Counted from the stretch's first letter, positions 34,130 to 43,132 are shown. The stretch is 47,097 nt of DNA from an uncultured Clostridia bacterium (GCA_945992255.1 CAMFVQ010000052.1:1-47097), one strand, 5' to 3'. The notes: generated from the letters alone by a model not told the origin. Made by a program: numbers and translations.

Positions 34130-35168
34130 TTATACCTATGACCAAATAGTCGAGATTGTCCAATCTTTGGGCGAGCCAAAATTCCGTGCAAAACAGCTGT
34201 GGGATTGGCTTGTCAAGGGGTATGAATTGGATGAGATGTCCAATCTTCCCAAGACTTTTGTCCAAAAACTCCAAGATGAGGGCTACAAAGCTATGGGAGT
34301 GGAGATTGCTCAATGTTTGGTAAGCAAGCTAGACGGAACAAAAAAGTACATATTCCGCTTGTATGATGGCAATGTCATCGAGGGCGTGTTGATGAAGTAT
34401 AAGTACGGCAACACTATTTGCGTTTCGACACAAGTGGGCTGTCGTATGAATTGTGCTTTTTGTGCTTCCGGACTTGGCGGACTTGTCCGCAACTTGTCGG
34501 CAGGCGAGATTTTGGGACAAGTGATTGCTGTCAATCGTGACAATATGGACGGCAAGGATAGGGCAATCACCAACATTGTGTTGATGGGAAGTGGCGAACC
34601 TCTCGACAACTATGACAATGTGACTAGCTTTTTGCGACTGGTGTCGAGTGATGACGGCTTGAATATTTCTCGCCGCAACATATCACTTTCGACTTGTGGA
34701 CTGGTGGACAATATCAAAAGATTGGCGGATGAAAATCTTGGTGTGACAATGACTATATCGTTGCATGCTCCCAATGATGAACTCCGCAAAACTATTATGC
34801 CGATTGCCAAACGCTATTCTATCCAAGAGATTATGCAAGCGGTCAGATATTATTTCGACAAGACAGGCAGGCGTATAATATTCGAGTATTCGATGATTGA
34901 TGGCAAAAATGACAGCGTGCAATGTGCCGATGAGCTTGCAAAACTTGTCAAAGGACTTAGCTGTCATATCAATCTTATCAAGCTCAACTACGTCAAAGAA
35001 CGTGGACTTAGCGGAACGAAAATTGACAGAGTAAAAGCCTTCATAAAAAGGCTAGAAGAACACAATGTAAGCTGTTCGCTCCGCCGTACTATGGGCAGCG
35101 ATATAGACGGCGCTTGCGGTCAACTTAGAAGAAAATTTATTGCAGGAGAGGTGGGTTATCAAGACTAA
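34113..35168 (+). CDS. rlmN: 23S rRNA (adenine-2503-C2)-methyltransferase
   Basis: Radical SAM enzyme of 351 residues. Cluster cysteines are C110, C114 and C117 in CRMNCAFC. The two methyl-transfer cysteines are C103 and C335, with the same spacing to the cluster as in E. coli. It begins inside the end of rsmB after GAGAAGG and overlaps rsgA by 29 bases. In most Firmicutes prpC and prkC come next; here they are missing. Confidence 0.96.
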   Translation: MKILLDYTYDQIVEIVQSLGEPKFRAKQLWDWLVKGYELDEMSNLPKTFVQKLQDEGYKAMGVEIAQCLVSKLDGTKKYIFRLYDGNVIEGVLMKYKYGNTICVSTQVGCRMNCAFCASGLGGLVRNLSAGEILGQVIAVNRDNMDGKDRAITNIVLMGSGEPLDNYDNVTSFLRLVSSDDGLNISRRNISLSTCGLVDNIKRLADENLGVTMTISLHAPNDELRKTIMPIAKRYSIQEIMQAVRYYFDKTGRRIIFEYSMIDGKNDSVQCADELAKLVKGLSCHINLIKLNYVKERGLSGTKIDRVKAFIKRLEEHNVSCSLRRTMGSDIDGACGQLRRKFIAGEVGYQD

Positions 35169-36039
35169 AAAGATAGGACAAGTCATCAAAGGAATGGGCG
35201 GAATTTATACCGTAAAGGCTGATAGTGGAGAGCTTATCAAGTGTTTTGCACGTGGCAAACTCAAACGACAAGGCGAGATTTTTATTGGTGATATGGTCGA
35301 AGTTTTGGTGGACAAAGAGGGTGTTATCGAGCAAGTTTTGCCTCGCAAAAGTATGCTTGTGCGACCTTATGTCAGCAATATAGAGAAGATTGTCATTGTC
35401 CTAGCGCCAATCCCTAAGCCTGATATGTTGCTCGTGGACAAGCTCATCATCGGTGCTATCGAGCAAGATGTCGAGCCTATTATCTGTGTCAACAAAGCCG
35501 ACCTCGAGGGCGTGGAAGATGTGGTAAAGAATGTCATCAATGATTATGAAGGAATGGCTACGATTTTGCCTATCAGCACTCAGACAGGACAGGGCATTGA
35601 CCAACTTATCGAGATGGTCAGGGGCAGTTATGTGTGTCTGGCAGGACAGTCCGCAGTGGGTAAGTCATCACTTATCAATTACATTTTTGGCGAGGACAAG
35701 ATGAAGGTTGGAGATTTGTCGCAAAAAGGCGACAGAGGCAAAAATACCACCAGACATATCGAGATTATGGAGCTTGAAGACGGTACAAAAATTGCTGATA
35801 CTTGCGGATTTAGTATGTTGGAAATGCCGCTAGTAGAGCCTAGCAAATTGGCGAGCTACTATACCGATTTTGATGAGTTCGTGGGTGGTTGCAAATTCCG
35901 CAGTTGTACTCACAGTGATGAAGAAGTTTGCGGAGTAAAACAAGCAGTATTGGATGGCAAATTGTCCAAGTCAAGATACGAAAGATATTTGACACTTTAT
36001 AAAGATACAAAAAAACGATGGGAGAGGAGATATGACTAA
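35140..36039 (+). CDS. rsgA: Ribosome small subunit-dependent GTPase A
   Basis: Circularly permuted GTPase that helps mature the 30S subunit; about 299 residues. An OB domain (GQVIKGMGGIYTV) comes first, then the NKAD motif, P-loop GQSAVGKS at 169-176 and DTCGF. A C-terminal zinc knuckle CKFRSCTHSDEEVC ends it. The start is unclear: the only in-frame canonical upstream codon is TTG at 35140, with a weak site before it. A better GGAGAGG (35144-35150) points to about 35158, where the codon is ATC. The ATG at 35194 would remove the first OB strand. Confidence 0.93.
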   Translation: MQERWVIKTKKIGQVIKGMGGIYTVKADSGELIKCFARGKLKRQGEIFIGDMVEVLVDKEGVIEQVLPRKSMLVRPYVSNIEKIVIVLAPIPKPDMLLVDKLIIGAIEQDVEPIICVNKADLEGVEDVVKNVINDYEGMATILPISTQTGQGIDQLIEMVRGSYVCLAGQSAVGKSSLINYIFGEDKMKVGDLSQKGDRGKNTTRHIEIMELEDGTKIADTCGFSMLEMPLVEPSKLASYYTDFDEFVGGCKFRSCTHSDEEVCGVKQAVLDGKLSKSRYERYLTLYKDTKKRWERRYD

Positions 36040-36685
36040 AATTATGGTAGCGCCATCTATTTTGTCAGCAGATTTTGCTTACATGGGTGATGCGGTAAAA
36101 AACTTGAAAAAATGGAATGCAGACTGGGTACATTGTGACGTTATGGACGGCAAATTCGTGCCAAACTTGACTTTTGGTATGCCAATGGTCAAAGCTTTGC
36201 GTAAGTATACCGATATGGTACTTGATGTGCATTTGATGATTGACAGCCCCGAAACTTATATCGAAAGATTCATAGATGCCGGTGCTGATGTGGTGACTTT
36301 CCATGCCGAAACTTGTGCTTGCGTGGAAGAAATGCTTGACCTAATTCATGCCAAGGGCAAGAAGGGCGGACTCGTTCTCAACCCTGACAAAGAAGTAAAA
36401 GGGATAGCAAAATATTTGGACAAGGTAGATGTCGTGATGCTTATGGGTGTATTCCCGGGGTTTGGTGGTCAAAAATTTATCACCAGCGTGCTTGACAAAA
36501 TCAACGAGTTGAAAGAGTTGTCTCAGGGTAGATTTTTGATAGAGCTTGATGGCGGTGTGACAGTGGACAATGTGAGAGAAATGGCTGAGCGTGGCGTAGA
36601 TGTCGCAGTTGCAGGAAGTAGCGTTTTTGGAGCGGCAGACCCTGCTAAGGCGGTTGAGCTTATCCAAACTTGCTTAGAGAGATAA
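36032..36685 (+). CDS. rpe: Ribulose-phosphate 3-epimerase
   Basis: TIM-barrel enzyme of the pentose phosphate pathway, 217 residues. APSILSADF opens it. Metal ligands include H34, D36 and H67, and the phosphate-binding end ELDGGV near 175-180 and AGSSVFG is intact. It has a strong GGGAGAGGAG site and overlaps rsgA by 8 bases. It is the last gene before the operon terminator; thiN, the usual next gene in Bacillus, is absent and spoVM follows instead. Confidence 0.97.
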   Translation: MTKIMVAPSILSADFAYMGDAVKNLKKWNADWVHCDVMDGKFVPNLTFGMPMVKALRKYTDMVLDVHLMIDSPETYIERFIDAGADVVTFHAETCACVEEMLDLIHAKGKKGGLVLNPDKEVKGIAKYLDKVDVVMLMGVFPGFGGQKFITSVLDKINELKELSQGRFLIELDGGVTVDNVREMAERGVDVAVAGSSVFGAADPAKAVELIQTCLER

Positions 36686-36735
36686 CAAAGAGTCCGAGCA
36701 AATCAATACAAAGATTGACAAATAGTAGAATAGCA

Positions 36736-36766
36736 ATGAGTTCAGTGTTGTGCTGGGCTCATTTTT
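36736..36766 (+). terminator. Terminator of the yicC-rpe operon
   Basis: ATGAGTTCAG (36736-36745) and CTGGGCTCAT (36753-36762) form a 10-bp stem with two G-T pairs, followed by T residues. Confidence 0.8.
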
Positions 36767-36848
36767 GTTGGAAAGACTATGTAGTATGAGGGAAAATTTA
36801 CTCACAACCAAAGCAAGCCTTGCATAATATAAGGCAGTGGAGGTAGCT

Positions 36849-36929
36849 ATGAAAATATTTTGTATCAATCCGCCAAAGTTCATCAAAATGATACTTAGAC
36901 GAGTAGTTCCTAGTTATTGCAAAAGATAA
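36849..36929 (+). CDS. spoVM: Stage V sporulation protein SpoVM (26 residues)
   Basis: A 26-codon gene, exactly the length of Bacillus SpoVM, the amphipathic helix that marks the forespore membrane and anchors the coat basement layer. Against the Bacillus protein as I recall it, residues M1, K2, I6, P9, K10, F11, I15, R17, S22 and K25 agree, including the functional Pro9 and the PKF core. Ribosome site GGAGG (36839-36843) is 5 bases before the ATG and a terminator follows at 36939. Position after rpe matches the Bacillus order rsgA-rpe-thiN-spoVM with thiN lost. CATAATAT at 36823-36830 loosely resembles a sigma-E -10 box. Confidence 0.85.
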   Translation: MKIFCINPPKFIKMILRRVVPSYCKR

Positions 36930-36938
36930 TCACATTAT

Positions 36939-36960
36939 GCACCCTGTGGGGTGTATTTTT
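36939..36960 (+). terminator. Terminator of spoVM
   Basis: GCACCC (36939-36944) and GGGTGT (36949-36954) form a stem with a TGTG loop (outermost pair G-T), and ATTTTT follows. The remainder to 37050 holds nothing recognisable. Confidence 0.8.
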
Positions 36961-37050
36961 CTTCAAAAAGTCGATACATATCATTATTTTTGCAAAAACT
37001 TGAACGATAGTTGGCAAAAGGAATAAGCAGAAGAATTGCAATCACCCAAC

Positions 37051-37076
37051 AAAAAAGTCACCGCTTAGGGTGACTT
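37051..37076 (-). terminator. Terminator of the MDR-like gene
   Basis: AAGTCACC (37055-37062) and GGTGACTT (37069-37076) form an 8-bp stem. On the minus strand the stem runs into T residues (plus-strand A from 37051). Confidence 0.85.
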
Positions 37077-37080
37077 AGAT

Positions 37081-38049
37081 TTAGCATTTTACGATTGTTT
37101 TGAGATACATTGGTGATTGGGATAATGCTTCAAACACGCTAGGTACTTCGCTGATGTCCACAACTTTGTCAATCAAGCTGTCTACTTTGACAATCTCAGT
37201 AGCTAGCATATTGATAGCTGTTTCGATTTCGCCTTGACCATTGTTGAGTCCATAGATTGTCAAGTTGTGAGTGATGACTGGGCTTAGATCGCCTTGAAGT
37301 CCATTGAGGGTAGTAGCAAAACCATACATGCCGACACGGCCGTCCTTGCCAAGGTTGTAGAGTATATTGTCTACTTTGGTGGATATATCTGTGTCGAGAA
37401 TGAGATAATCTGCCATTGAGCCTGAAGTAATCTCTTTGAGTTTGGTGGTGATATCTTCTTCGTTGGTATCAATTTGGTAATATATGCCTAGCTCGCTGGC
37501 AAGTTCGAGTCTTGCAGGGTCGTTGTCTACCACGATAGGAATTGCTTGGTAATATATGCAAAGTTGGGCAAAAATCAAGTTCTTTACGCTGCAACCATTG
37601 ATAAGTACATATTGAGTTTTTTCAATGTTGAGCTTTTCGTGCATCTTGATAGTGAGTGCGATGTCATCAATAAATGTAATTGACTCATCAGATATACCAT
37701 CAGGCAGGGTGTAAATATCATTGAGATCGACATTGGCAAAGTCGCTTAGATAGCCGTCAAGCTCTACTCCGTGAGTTTTGAAAGATTCACTTGAAGTGCG
37801 AGCATAAGGCGAGAGCATAACTCTTTGACCTTTTTTGAGAGTAATATCCGAGCTTTCGCTGATAAGTCCAACAGCAATACGGCAAGGAGAGAGTGGATAA
37901 ATGCTTGTTTGTCCTAGATATGTTGCGATATCGCTAGCATCGATGCCAGCACGTGCAATTTTGACTTTTGCACATTCCTTAGGAACGGTAATATCATCAT
38001 TGACACATTCGCTCATACTTTGTTTAGAATTGATTTTCCACGATTTCAT
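37081..38049 (-). CDS. Degenerate medium-chain dehydrogenase-like protein
   Basis: Protein of 322 residues with the overall plan of zinc-type alcohol/threonine dehydrogenases: an N-terminal GroES-like part, then a Rossmann-like part from about residue 145. The usual catalytic region GICGSD is here GIDASD (35-40), without the zinc cysteine. The GHE motif is missing (PCRIAVGLIS at 55-64). The nucleotide glycine motif GxGxxG reads NGCSVKN (151-157). It is therefore unlikely to be a normal alcohol dehydrogenase, though some NADPH-dependent members lack zinc. The ATG at 38049 follows TAGGAG; an upstream in-frame start was rejected. Single gene with its own terminator. Confidence 0.75.
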   Translation of the reverse strand: MKSWKINSKQSMSECVNDDITVPKECAKVKIARAGIDASDIATYLGQTSIYPLSPCRIAVGLISESSDITLKKGQRVMLSPYARTSSESFKTHGVELDGYLSDFANVDLNDIYTLPDGISDESITFIDDIALTIKMHEKLNIEKTQYVLINGCSVKNLIFAQLCIYYQAIPIVVDNDPARLELASELGIYYQIDTNEEDITTKLKEITSGSMADYLILDTDISTKVDNILYNLGKDGRVGMYGFATTLNGLQGDLSPVITHNLTIYGLNNGQGEIETAINMLATEIVKVDSLIDKVVDISEVPSVFEALSQSPMYLKTIVKC

Positions 38050-38123
38050 AATAGCTCCTATTGTAGACGAATTAAAGAAAGTATAGCATACAGCCAAAAA
38101 AAATGCAAACAAGCGAGTGGGGG

Positions 38124-38186
38124 TTTTGGCAGAAAAGACAAAATATTTTGGCAGATACGTGCCTACAAATAGGCATTTTTGGCAAG
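38124..38186 (+). promoter_or_regulatory. TTTTGGCA repeats with an orphan hairpin
   Basis: TTTTGGCA occurs at 38124-38131, 38146-38153 and 38177-38184. Between the last two lies TGCCTA-CAAA-TAGGCA (38160-38175) followed by TTTTT, a terminator-like hairpin with no gene before it on this strand. The element sits between the divergent MDR-like and rpmE genes. Confidence 0.35.
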
Positions 38187-38251
38187 AAAATATACAAATT
38201 GTAAAATTTTTAGAATTGTAAAAACAATTTTATTTAATACGGTTAGATTGC

Positions 38252-38280
38252 TTGACTTAAATATCCTTATTGTGTATAAT
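38252..38280 (+). promoter_or_regulatory. Promoter of rpmE
   Basis: TTGACT (38252-38257) and TATAAT (38275-38280) are exactly 17 bp apart. Confidence 0.85.
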
Positions 38281-38313
38281 TCATCTAGAAATATTGGAAT
38301 GTGAGGTGAGAAT

Positions 38314-38517
38314 ATGAACGAGAACATTCAACCTAATTATCATGATGTAACTATCGAATGCCAATGTGGAGCAAAGTTTGTTTGTGGCACAACTAAGGAC
38401 GGAGATGTTATCAAGGTAGAAGTTTGTAGCAAGTGCCATCCATATTATACAGGAAAACAAAAGCTTGTAGATACAGGTGGTAGAGTAGATAAGTTTAAGA
38501 AGCGTTATAATCTATAA
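38314..38517 (+). CDS. rpmE: 50S ribosomal protein L31, zinc type
   Basis: Large-subunit protein of 67 residues. The zinc ligands C16, C18, C38 and C41 are all present (ECQCG and [14 protein letters not shown]), so this is the zinc-binding form rather than the zinc-free paralogue. Ribosome site GAGGTGAG precedes the ATG. A hairpin terminator follows, before the DUF1385-prmC gene. Confidence 0.96.
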   Translation: MNENIQPNYHDVTIECQCGAKFVCGTTKDGDVIKVEVCSKCHPYYTGKQKLVDTGGRVDKFKKRYNL

Positions 38518-38526
38518 ACAACTTGT

Positions 38527-38557
38527 AGTGCAAGAGAAATCTTGCACTATTTTTTTA
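38527..38557 (+). terminator. Terminator or attenuator after rpmE
   Basis: AGTGCAAGA (38527-38535) and TCTTGCACT (38540-38548) form a 9-bp stem with a GAAA loop, followed by TATTTTTTT. The next gene starts only 24 bases beyond, so its expression needs read-through or a promoter inside this region. Confidence 0.88.
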
Positions 38558-38580
38558 TTATAAATAACTGATAGGAAATT

Positions 38581-40371
38581 ATGAGCAGAAAAAAGAGTAC
38601 TTCAATAGGCGGACAAGCAGTCATCGAAGGTGTTATGATGCGTGGCGTACGCAGTATGGCAACGGCTGTTAGAGATGAAAAAGGTAATATTGTAGTAGAA
38701 AGTAAATATCTTAAACCTACCCAAGAAAAGAATTTTCTTTTCCGCACACCTTTTTTGCGTGGAATTTTCAATTTTGTTGGCACAATGGTGCAAGGTATGG
38801 GTACTTTGATGAGGTCGGGCGAAGTCTTTGAAGGCGAGGCAGAACCTGGCAAAATCGAAAAATGGTTTGCTTCTAAAAAAATCAATTTTTACAATATAGT
38901 TATGGCAATATCCGTGATTTTGGGTATTGCTTTGTCAATCGGGTTATTCTTCTTTTTGCCCCAATTTTTGACAAGTATTATTATCAAATATGGCAAAATT
39001 GATATGAGCAACGTTGGCACTCAGGTGGGAATGAACTTCCTTGAAGGAGTGTTGCGTATACTCATTTTTGTGGGATATATTTCGCTTACCACATTGATGA
39101 AAGATGTAAGGCGTACTTATATGTATCACGGTGCAGAGCATAAGACAATCAGCTGTTATGAAAATGACCTCGAGCTTACTGTCGAGAATGCTCGCAAAAT
39201 GACCACCGTGCATGACAGATGCGGTACAACATTTATGTTCATCGTAATGGTTGTGAGCGTGCTTGTATTTTCGCTTACTGGTTGGACAGGCAGCAATATG
39301 TGGGCAAGATTTGGTATCCGTTTGGCACTTCTTCCAGTGGTGGCAGGCGTGAGCTATGAGCTGTTGAAATTGTTTGCCAAATACGACAATTGGTTCGTAA
39401 AAATGTGCAAAGCTCCTGGTTTGTTGCTCCAAAAGCTTACTACCAAAGAGCCGACCGATGATATGCTTGAAGTGGCTATCGTGGCATTCAAGACAGTCCA
39501 AGCTATGGATGAAGACCCAACTATCCCAGTCCAAACTTTCGACACCAACAAGCCTTATCGAACATCAAGAGAAAAGATTGACAAGATTTTGGAAGCAATC
39601 AAAGCAGACGCATCCGATGGCGATTGGATTATGTGCGAAGCAATGGGCATAGGCAGGGAAGAGCTTGCCTCCAAGTCCCAAATCCGTTCTTCACAGCTTG
39701 ACAAAGCTATCGAATATGCGACCAAGAGAGCGACAGGTATGCCGCTATGGCAAGTTTTTGGCAAAGCAAACTTCTATGGCTATGACATAATCATCAACGA
39801 AAACGTGCTTTGTCCACGCCCAGAGACAGAATATCTTGCAGAACAAGTCATCAAAACTTGCAAAGAAGATAGCAGGGTACTTGATATGTGCTGTGGTAGT
39901 GGCTGTATATCAGTGGCTGTGGCACTCAATACCAATGCAAGCATTGTAGCAAGTGATATATCGGACAAGGCTTTGGATATTGCAAAACAAAACATTGAAA
40001 AGTACAATTTGCAGGAGAGAGTGGAACTTGTCCAAAGCGATTTTTGGCAAAATATCCAAGGTAAATTCGACATTGTGGTGTCCAATCCGCCTTATATCCC
40101 AACCAAAGATATAGATACACTTGACACGGAAGTCAAGGACCACGAGCCACACCTAGCTCTCGATGGTGGAGAAGATGGACTTGATGCTTATCGTACAATT
40201 TTGGCAGAGCTTGACAATCATATAGACAAAGACGGCTATATCATGTTCGAGGTAGGTATCGACCAAGCTCAGCTTGTCAAAGAAATGCTAGAAAATATGA
40301 ATTATAAATGTCGTATCGTGCAAGACCTTGAAGGTGTTGACCGCATAGTAATCGGAAAGAAAGGAAATTGA
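38581..40371 (+). CDS. prmC: DUF1385 membrane domain fused to PrmC release-factor methyltransferase
   Basis: A 596-residue fusion. Residues 1 to about 315 are a DUF1385 domain: [13 protein letters not shown] near the start, membrane helices, and [13 protein letters not shown] with the later [10 protein letters not shown]. From about 325 to the end is PrmC, the SAM enzyme that methylates the glutamine of the GGQ loop in release factors. It has RPETE, a SAM site [14 protein letters not shown] and NPPY at 502-505. Ribosome site AGGA precedes the ATG. prfA, whose product is the PrmC substrate, follows one base after the stop. In many Clostridia the two parts are separate neighbouring genes, so this looks like a gene fusion that places PrmC at the membrane. 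Confidence 0.9.
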   Translation: MSRKKSTSIGGQAVIEGVMMRGVRSMATAVRDEKGNIVVESKYLKPTQEKNFLFRTPFLRGIFNFVGTMVQGMGTLMRSGEVFEGEAEPGKIEKWFASKKINFYNIVMAISVILGIALSIGLFFFLPQFLTSIIIKYGKIDMSNVGTQVGMNFLEGVLRILIFVGYISLTTLMKDVRRTYMYHGAEHKTISCYENDLELTVENARKMTTVHDRCGTTFMFIVMVVSVLVFSLTGWTGSNMWARFGIRLALLPVVAGVSYELLKLFAKYDNWFVKMCKAPGLLLQKLTTKEPTDDMLEVAIVAFKTVQAMDEDPTIPVQTFDTNKPYRTSREKIDKILEAIKADASDGDWIMCEAMGIGREELASKSQIRSSQLDKAIEYATKRATGMPLWQVFGKANFYGYDIIINENVLCPRPETEYLAEQVIKTCKEDSRVLDMCCGSGCISVAVALNTNASIVASDISDKALDIAKQNIEKYNLQERVELVQSDFWQNIQGKFDIVVSNPPYIPTKDIDTLDTEVKDHEPHLALDGGEDGLDAYRTILAELDNHIDKDGYIMFEVGIDQAQLVKEMLENMNYKCRIVQDLEGVDRIVIGKKGN

Positions 40372-40372
40372 T

Positions 40373-41452
40373 ATGTTTGAAAGACTAAAAAAGATGTTGG
40401 AGAGATTTGAAGAGCTTACCAACCTAATATCCGACCCAGCAGTCATTGCTGATCAAGCAAGATGGCAAAAGCTTTGTAAGGAACATTCGGACCTAGAGCG
40501 ACCAATCGAGCTATATAAACAATATCTTGCAATCGAAGAAGCAATCAACGAATGTAAAGAAATCATTGAAGATGGCTCAGATAAAGAAATGGTTATGCTT
40601 GCTAAGGAAGAGTTGTCATCTTCCAACAAACAACTCGAAGAATTGGTCGGCGAGCTAAAAATTGCATTGCTACCAGTTGACCCTAACGATGACAAAAACG
40701 TTATTGTAGAAATCAGAGCGGGTGCAGGTGGCGAAGAAGCTGGACTTTTCGGCGCCCAACTTGTGCGTATGTATATGCGTTATGCTGAGCGTATGCGTTG
40801 GAAAATCCAAGAAATTGATATGAACTATACCGAGCTTGGTGGCGCTAAGGAAGTTACTTTTATGATAAGTGGCAATGGCGCATTCAGCAAGTTGAAATTC
40901 GAGAGTGGTGTACACAGAGTGCAAAGAGTGCCAGAGACAGAGTCCCAAGGCAGAGTACACACTTCTACCGTAACAGTTGCGGTACTTCCAGAAGTGGAGA
41001 ATATCGACATCGAGATTTTGGATAAGGACTTGAAGATAGACACATACCGCAGTGGTGGCGCAGGCGGACAGCACGTCAACAAAACAGACAGTGCAGTGCG
41101 TATGACACACTTGCCAACAGGCATTGTGGTAACTAGCCAAGACGAGCGAAGCCAAATCAAGAATAGAGAGCGTGCTATGAGCGTACTCAAATCAAGATTG
41201 TACGACTATTATCAAAGCAAAGCCGACAGCGAATATGCTGCCAACAGAAAATCGCAAATTGGTACTGGCGACCGCTCGGAGAAAATCCGTACCTACAACT
41301 TCCCACAAAATCGTGTGACTGATCACCGCATAGGCTTTACTATGTACAACTTGCTCGACTTTATGGACGGTGACTTGTTCGAGATGATAGAGGCACTCCA
41401 AATTGCCAACCAAACAAAACTTCTATCCCAAGTAGAAGGTGAAAATAATTGA
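40373..41452 (+). CDS. prfA: Peptide chain release factor 1
   Basis: Stops translation at UAA and UAG; 359 residues, normal size. The peptidyl-hydrolysis motif GGQ is at G231-G232-Q233 within [20 protein letters not shown]233 would be methylated by the PrmC domain encoded just upstream. Start codon one base after the previous stop implies coupled translation. Confidence 0.97.
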   Translation: MFERLKKMLERFEELTNLISDPAVIADQARWQKLCKEHSDLERPIELYKQYLAIEEAINECKEIIEDGSDKEMVMLAKEELSSSNKQLEELVGELKIALLPVDPNDDKNVIVEIRAGAGGEEAGLFGAQLVRMYMRYAERMRWKIQEIDMNYTELGGAKEVTFMISGNGAFSKLKFESGVHRVQRVPETESQGRVHTSTVTVAVLPEVENIDIEILDKDLKIDTYRSGGAGGQHVNKTDSAVRMTHLPTGIVVTSQDERSQIKNRERAMSVLKSRLYDYYQSKADSEYAANRKSQIGTGDRSEKIRTYNFPQNRVTDHRIGFTMYNLLDFMDGDLFEMIEALQIANQTKLLSQVEGENN

Positions 41453-41478
41453 CAAAACCAACAACGATAATTTATTAT
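41449..41478 (+). promoter_or_regulatory. Possible promoter of thrC
   Basis: TTGACA (41449-41454) overlaps the prfA stop, and TATTAT (41473-41478) follows after 18 bp. No T-box or attenuator was seen in the short leader. Confidence 0.5.
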
Positions 41479-41506
41479 TTAGTTAGATACAATATAGGAG
41501 TATATT

Positions 41507-42994
41507 ATGAACTATATAAGCACAAGAAACAAAGAAATCAAATGCACTTCTGCCCAAGCTATTGTCAATGGACTTGCAAGCGATGGTGGATTGTTTGTAC
41601 CAGAGTCTTTCCCTGTATTGAGCAAGGAAGATTTTGATACTCTTATCCAAATGAGCTATCCAGAGCGTGTAGCCTTTGTACTTGCAAAATATCTCGAAGA
41701 TTACACTTATGAGGAATTGTTAGAGTTCAGCCAACAAGCTTATGGTCGTTTTTATGGCGATGACCCATGTCCGCTTGTCAACATTGATGACAATGTATAT
41801 GTGCTAGAACTTTGGCATGGACCAACTTGTGCGTTCAAAGATATGGCTCTTACAATGTTGCCACATTTGTTGTCAGCAGCTCGCAAAAAAGTGGGCGAGA
41901 GTGACCGCACTTTGATTTTGGTTGCAACATCTGGTGACACAGGCAAAGCAGCACTTGAAGGCTTCAAAGATGTGGAAGGCACAGATATTATTGTATTCTA
42001 TCCAAGTGATGGCGTATCCGATATGCAAAAACTTCAAATGATGACTCAAGAAGGAAGTAATGTATTTGTATGTGCTATCAAGGGCAACTTTGATGATGCT
42101 CAATCAGCTGTCAAGAGAATTTTTGCCGACAAAGATATGGCAGACAAGCTCAAAGCTGCTGGCTACAAGTTGTCATCTGCCAATTCTATCAACTGGGGCC
42201 GTCTTGCTCCTCAAATTGCTTACTATGTATCAAGCTATTGTGACCTTTTGTCATATGGCAAAATCCAACTTGGCGACAAGGTAAACTTCTGTGTTCCAAG
42301 TGGCAATTTTGGCAATATTTTGGCAGGATATTATGCTTCCAAAATGGGAGTTGGAGTCAACAAACTTATTTGCGCAAGCAATATGAACAACATTTTGACA
42401 GACTTCTTCACATCTGGAGAATACAATACCAACAGAGAATTCTACAAGACAATGAGTCCATCAATGGATATACTGATTTCTTCCAACCTCGAGAGACTTT
42501 TGTTCGAGTTCTGTGGCAGAGATGACAAGTTGATGGCTGAGAGAATGGCTTCACTCAAACAAAATGGCAAATATAGCATTTCTAAAGAAGAGCTACTTGC
42601 TTTGAAACAAGTGTTTGAAGTAGGCTATGCAACCGAAGAAGAAACTCAAGCAACTATTGACAACACTCTTGATATGTATGACTACCTTATGGACACCCAC
42701 ACTGGCGTTGCTATGAGCGTGTTCAATGACTATGTTGCCCAAACTCAAGATGAGGACACTCCAAGTGTAGTTGTATCGACAGCCAATGCATACAAGTTCC
42801 CATGCGATGTATACAGCTCTTTGACAGGTAGCTATGTAGAAGATGCTTTCAAAGCAGCAAAGAAACTCGAGAGTTACAGCGGAGAAGAAGTGCCAGTTCC
42901 ACTTCGTGACCTTGACAAAAAGCAAGTAAGATTCGACAAAGTCATCGACAAGAGTCAAATCGAAAACGAAGTTTTGGAGTATGTGAAAAAATAA
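41507..42994 (+). CDS. thrC: Threonine synthase
   Basis: PLP enzyme making threonine from O-phosphohomoserine; 495 residues, the size of the longer (class II-type) form. The PLP lysine is K111 in TCAFKDMAL. VATSGDTGKAALEGF and NSINWGRLAPQIAYY are conserved family stretches. Ribosome site AGGAG precedes the ATG. No other threonine genes are adjacent. A terminator follows. Confidence 0.95.
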   Translation: MNYISTRNKEIKCTSAQAIVNGLASDGGLFVPESFPVLSKEDFDTLIQMSYPERVAFVLAKYLEDYTYEELLEFSQQAYGRFYGDDPCPLVNIDDNVYVLELWHGPTCAFKDMALTMLPHLLSAARKKVGESDRTLILVATSGDTGKAALEGFKDVEGTDIIVFYPSDGVSDMQKLQMMTQEGSNVFVCAIKGNFDDAQSAVKRIFADKDMADKLKAAGYKLSSANSINWGRLAPQIAYYVSSYCDLLSYGKIQLGDKVNFCVPSGNFGNILAGYYASKMGVGVNKLICASNMNNILTDFFTSGEYNTNREFYKTMSPSMDILISSNLERLLFEFCGRDDKLMAERMASLKQNGKYSISKEELLALKQVFEVGYATEEETQATIDNTLDMYDYLMDTHTGVAMSVFNDYVAQTQDEDTPSVVVSTANAYKFPCDVYSSLTGSYVEDAFKAAKKLESYSGEEVPVPLRDLDKKQVRFDKVIDKSQIENEVLEYVKK

Positions 42995-43036
42995 CATTTC
43001 CCAAAAACTATAATATTTGACACAAATATTGCATTC

Positions 43037-43073
43037 AAAGAACATATCCAATCGATATGTTCTTTACTTTTTT
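43037..43073 (+). terminator. Terminator of thrC
   Basis: AAAGAACATAT (43037-43047) and ATATGTTCTTT (43055-43065) form an 11-bp stem followed by AC and six T. The trpS -35 box lies at its end. Confidence 0.82.
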
Positions 43074-43091
43074 ATATTTATATGATATAAT
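43063..43091 (+). promoter_or_regulatory. Promoter of trpS
   Basis: TTTACT (43063-43068) and TATAAT (43086-43091) are separated by 17 bp. The leader before the ATG is under 40 bases, too short for a tryptophan T-box. Confidence 0.6.
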
Positions 43092-43132
43092 TTTTGTGAA
43101 AATTTTAATAAATATATAGTAGGAGAACAAAA

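Noticed and set aside
41453-41506. Possible T-box before thrC
   Set aside because: The leader is about 50 bases and shows no specifier stem or T-box sequence; the trpS leader is shorter still.
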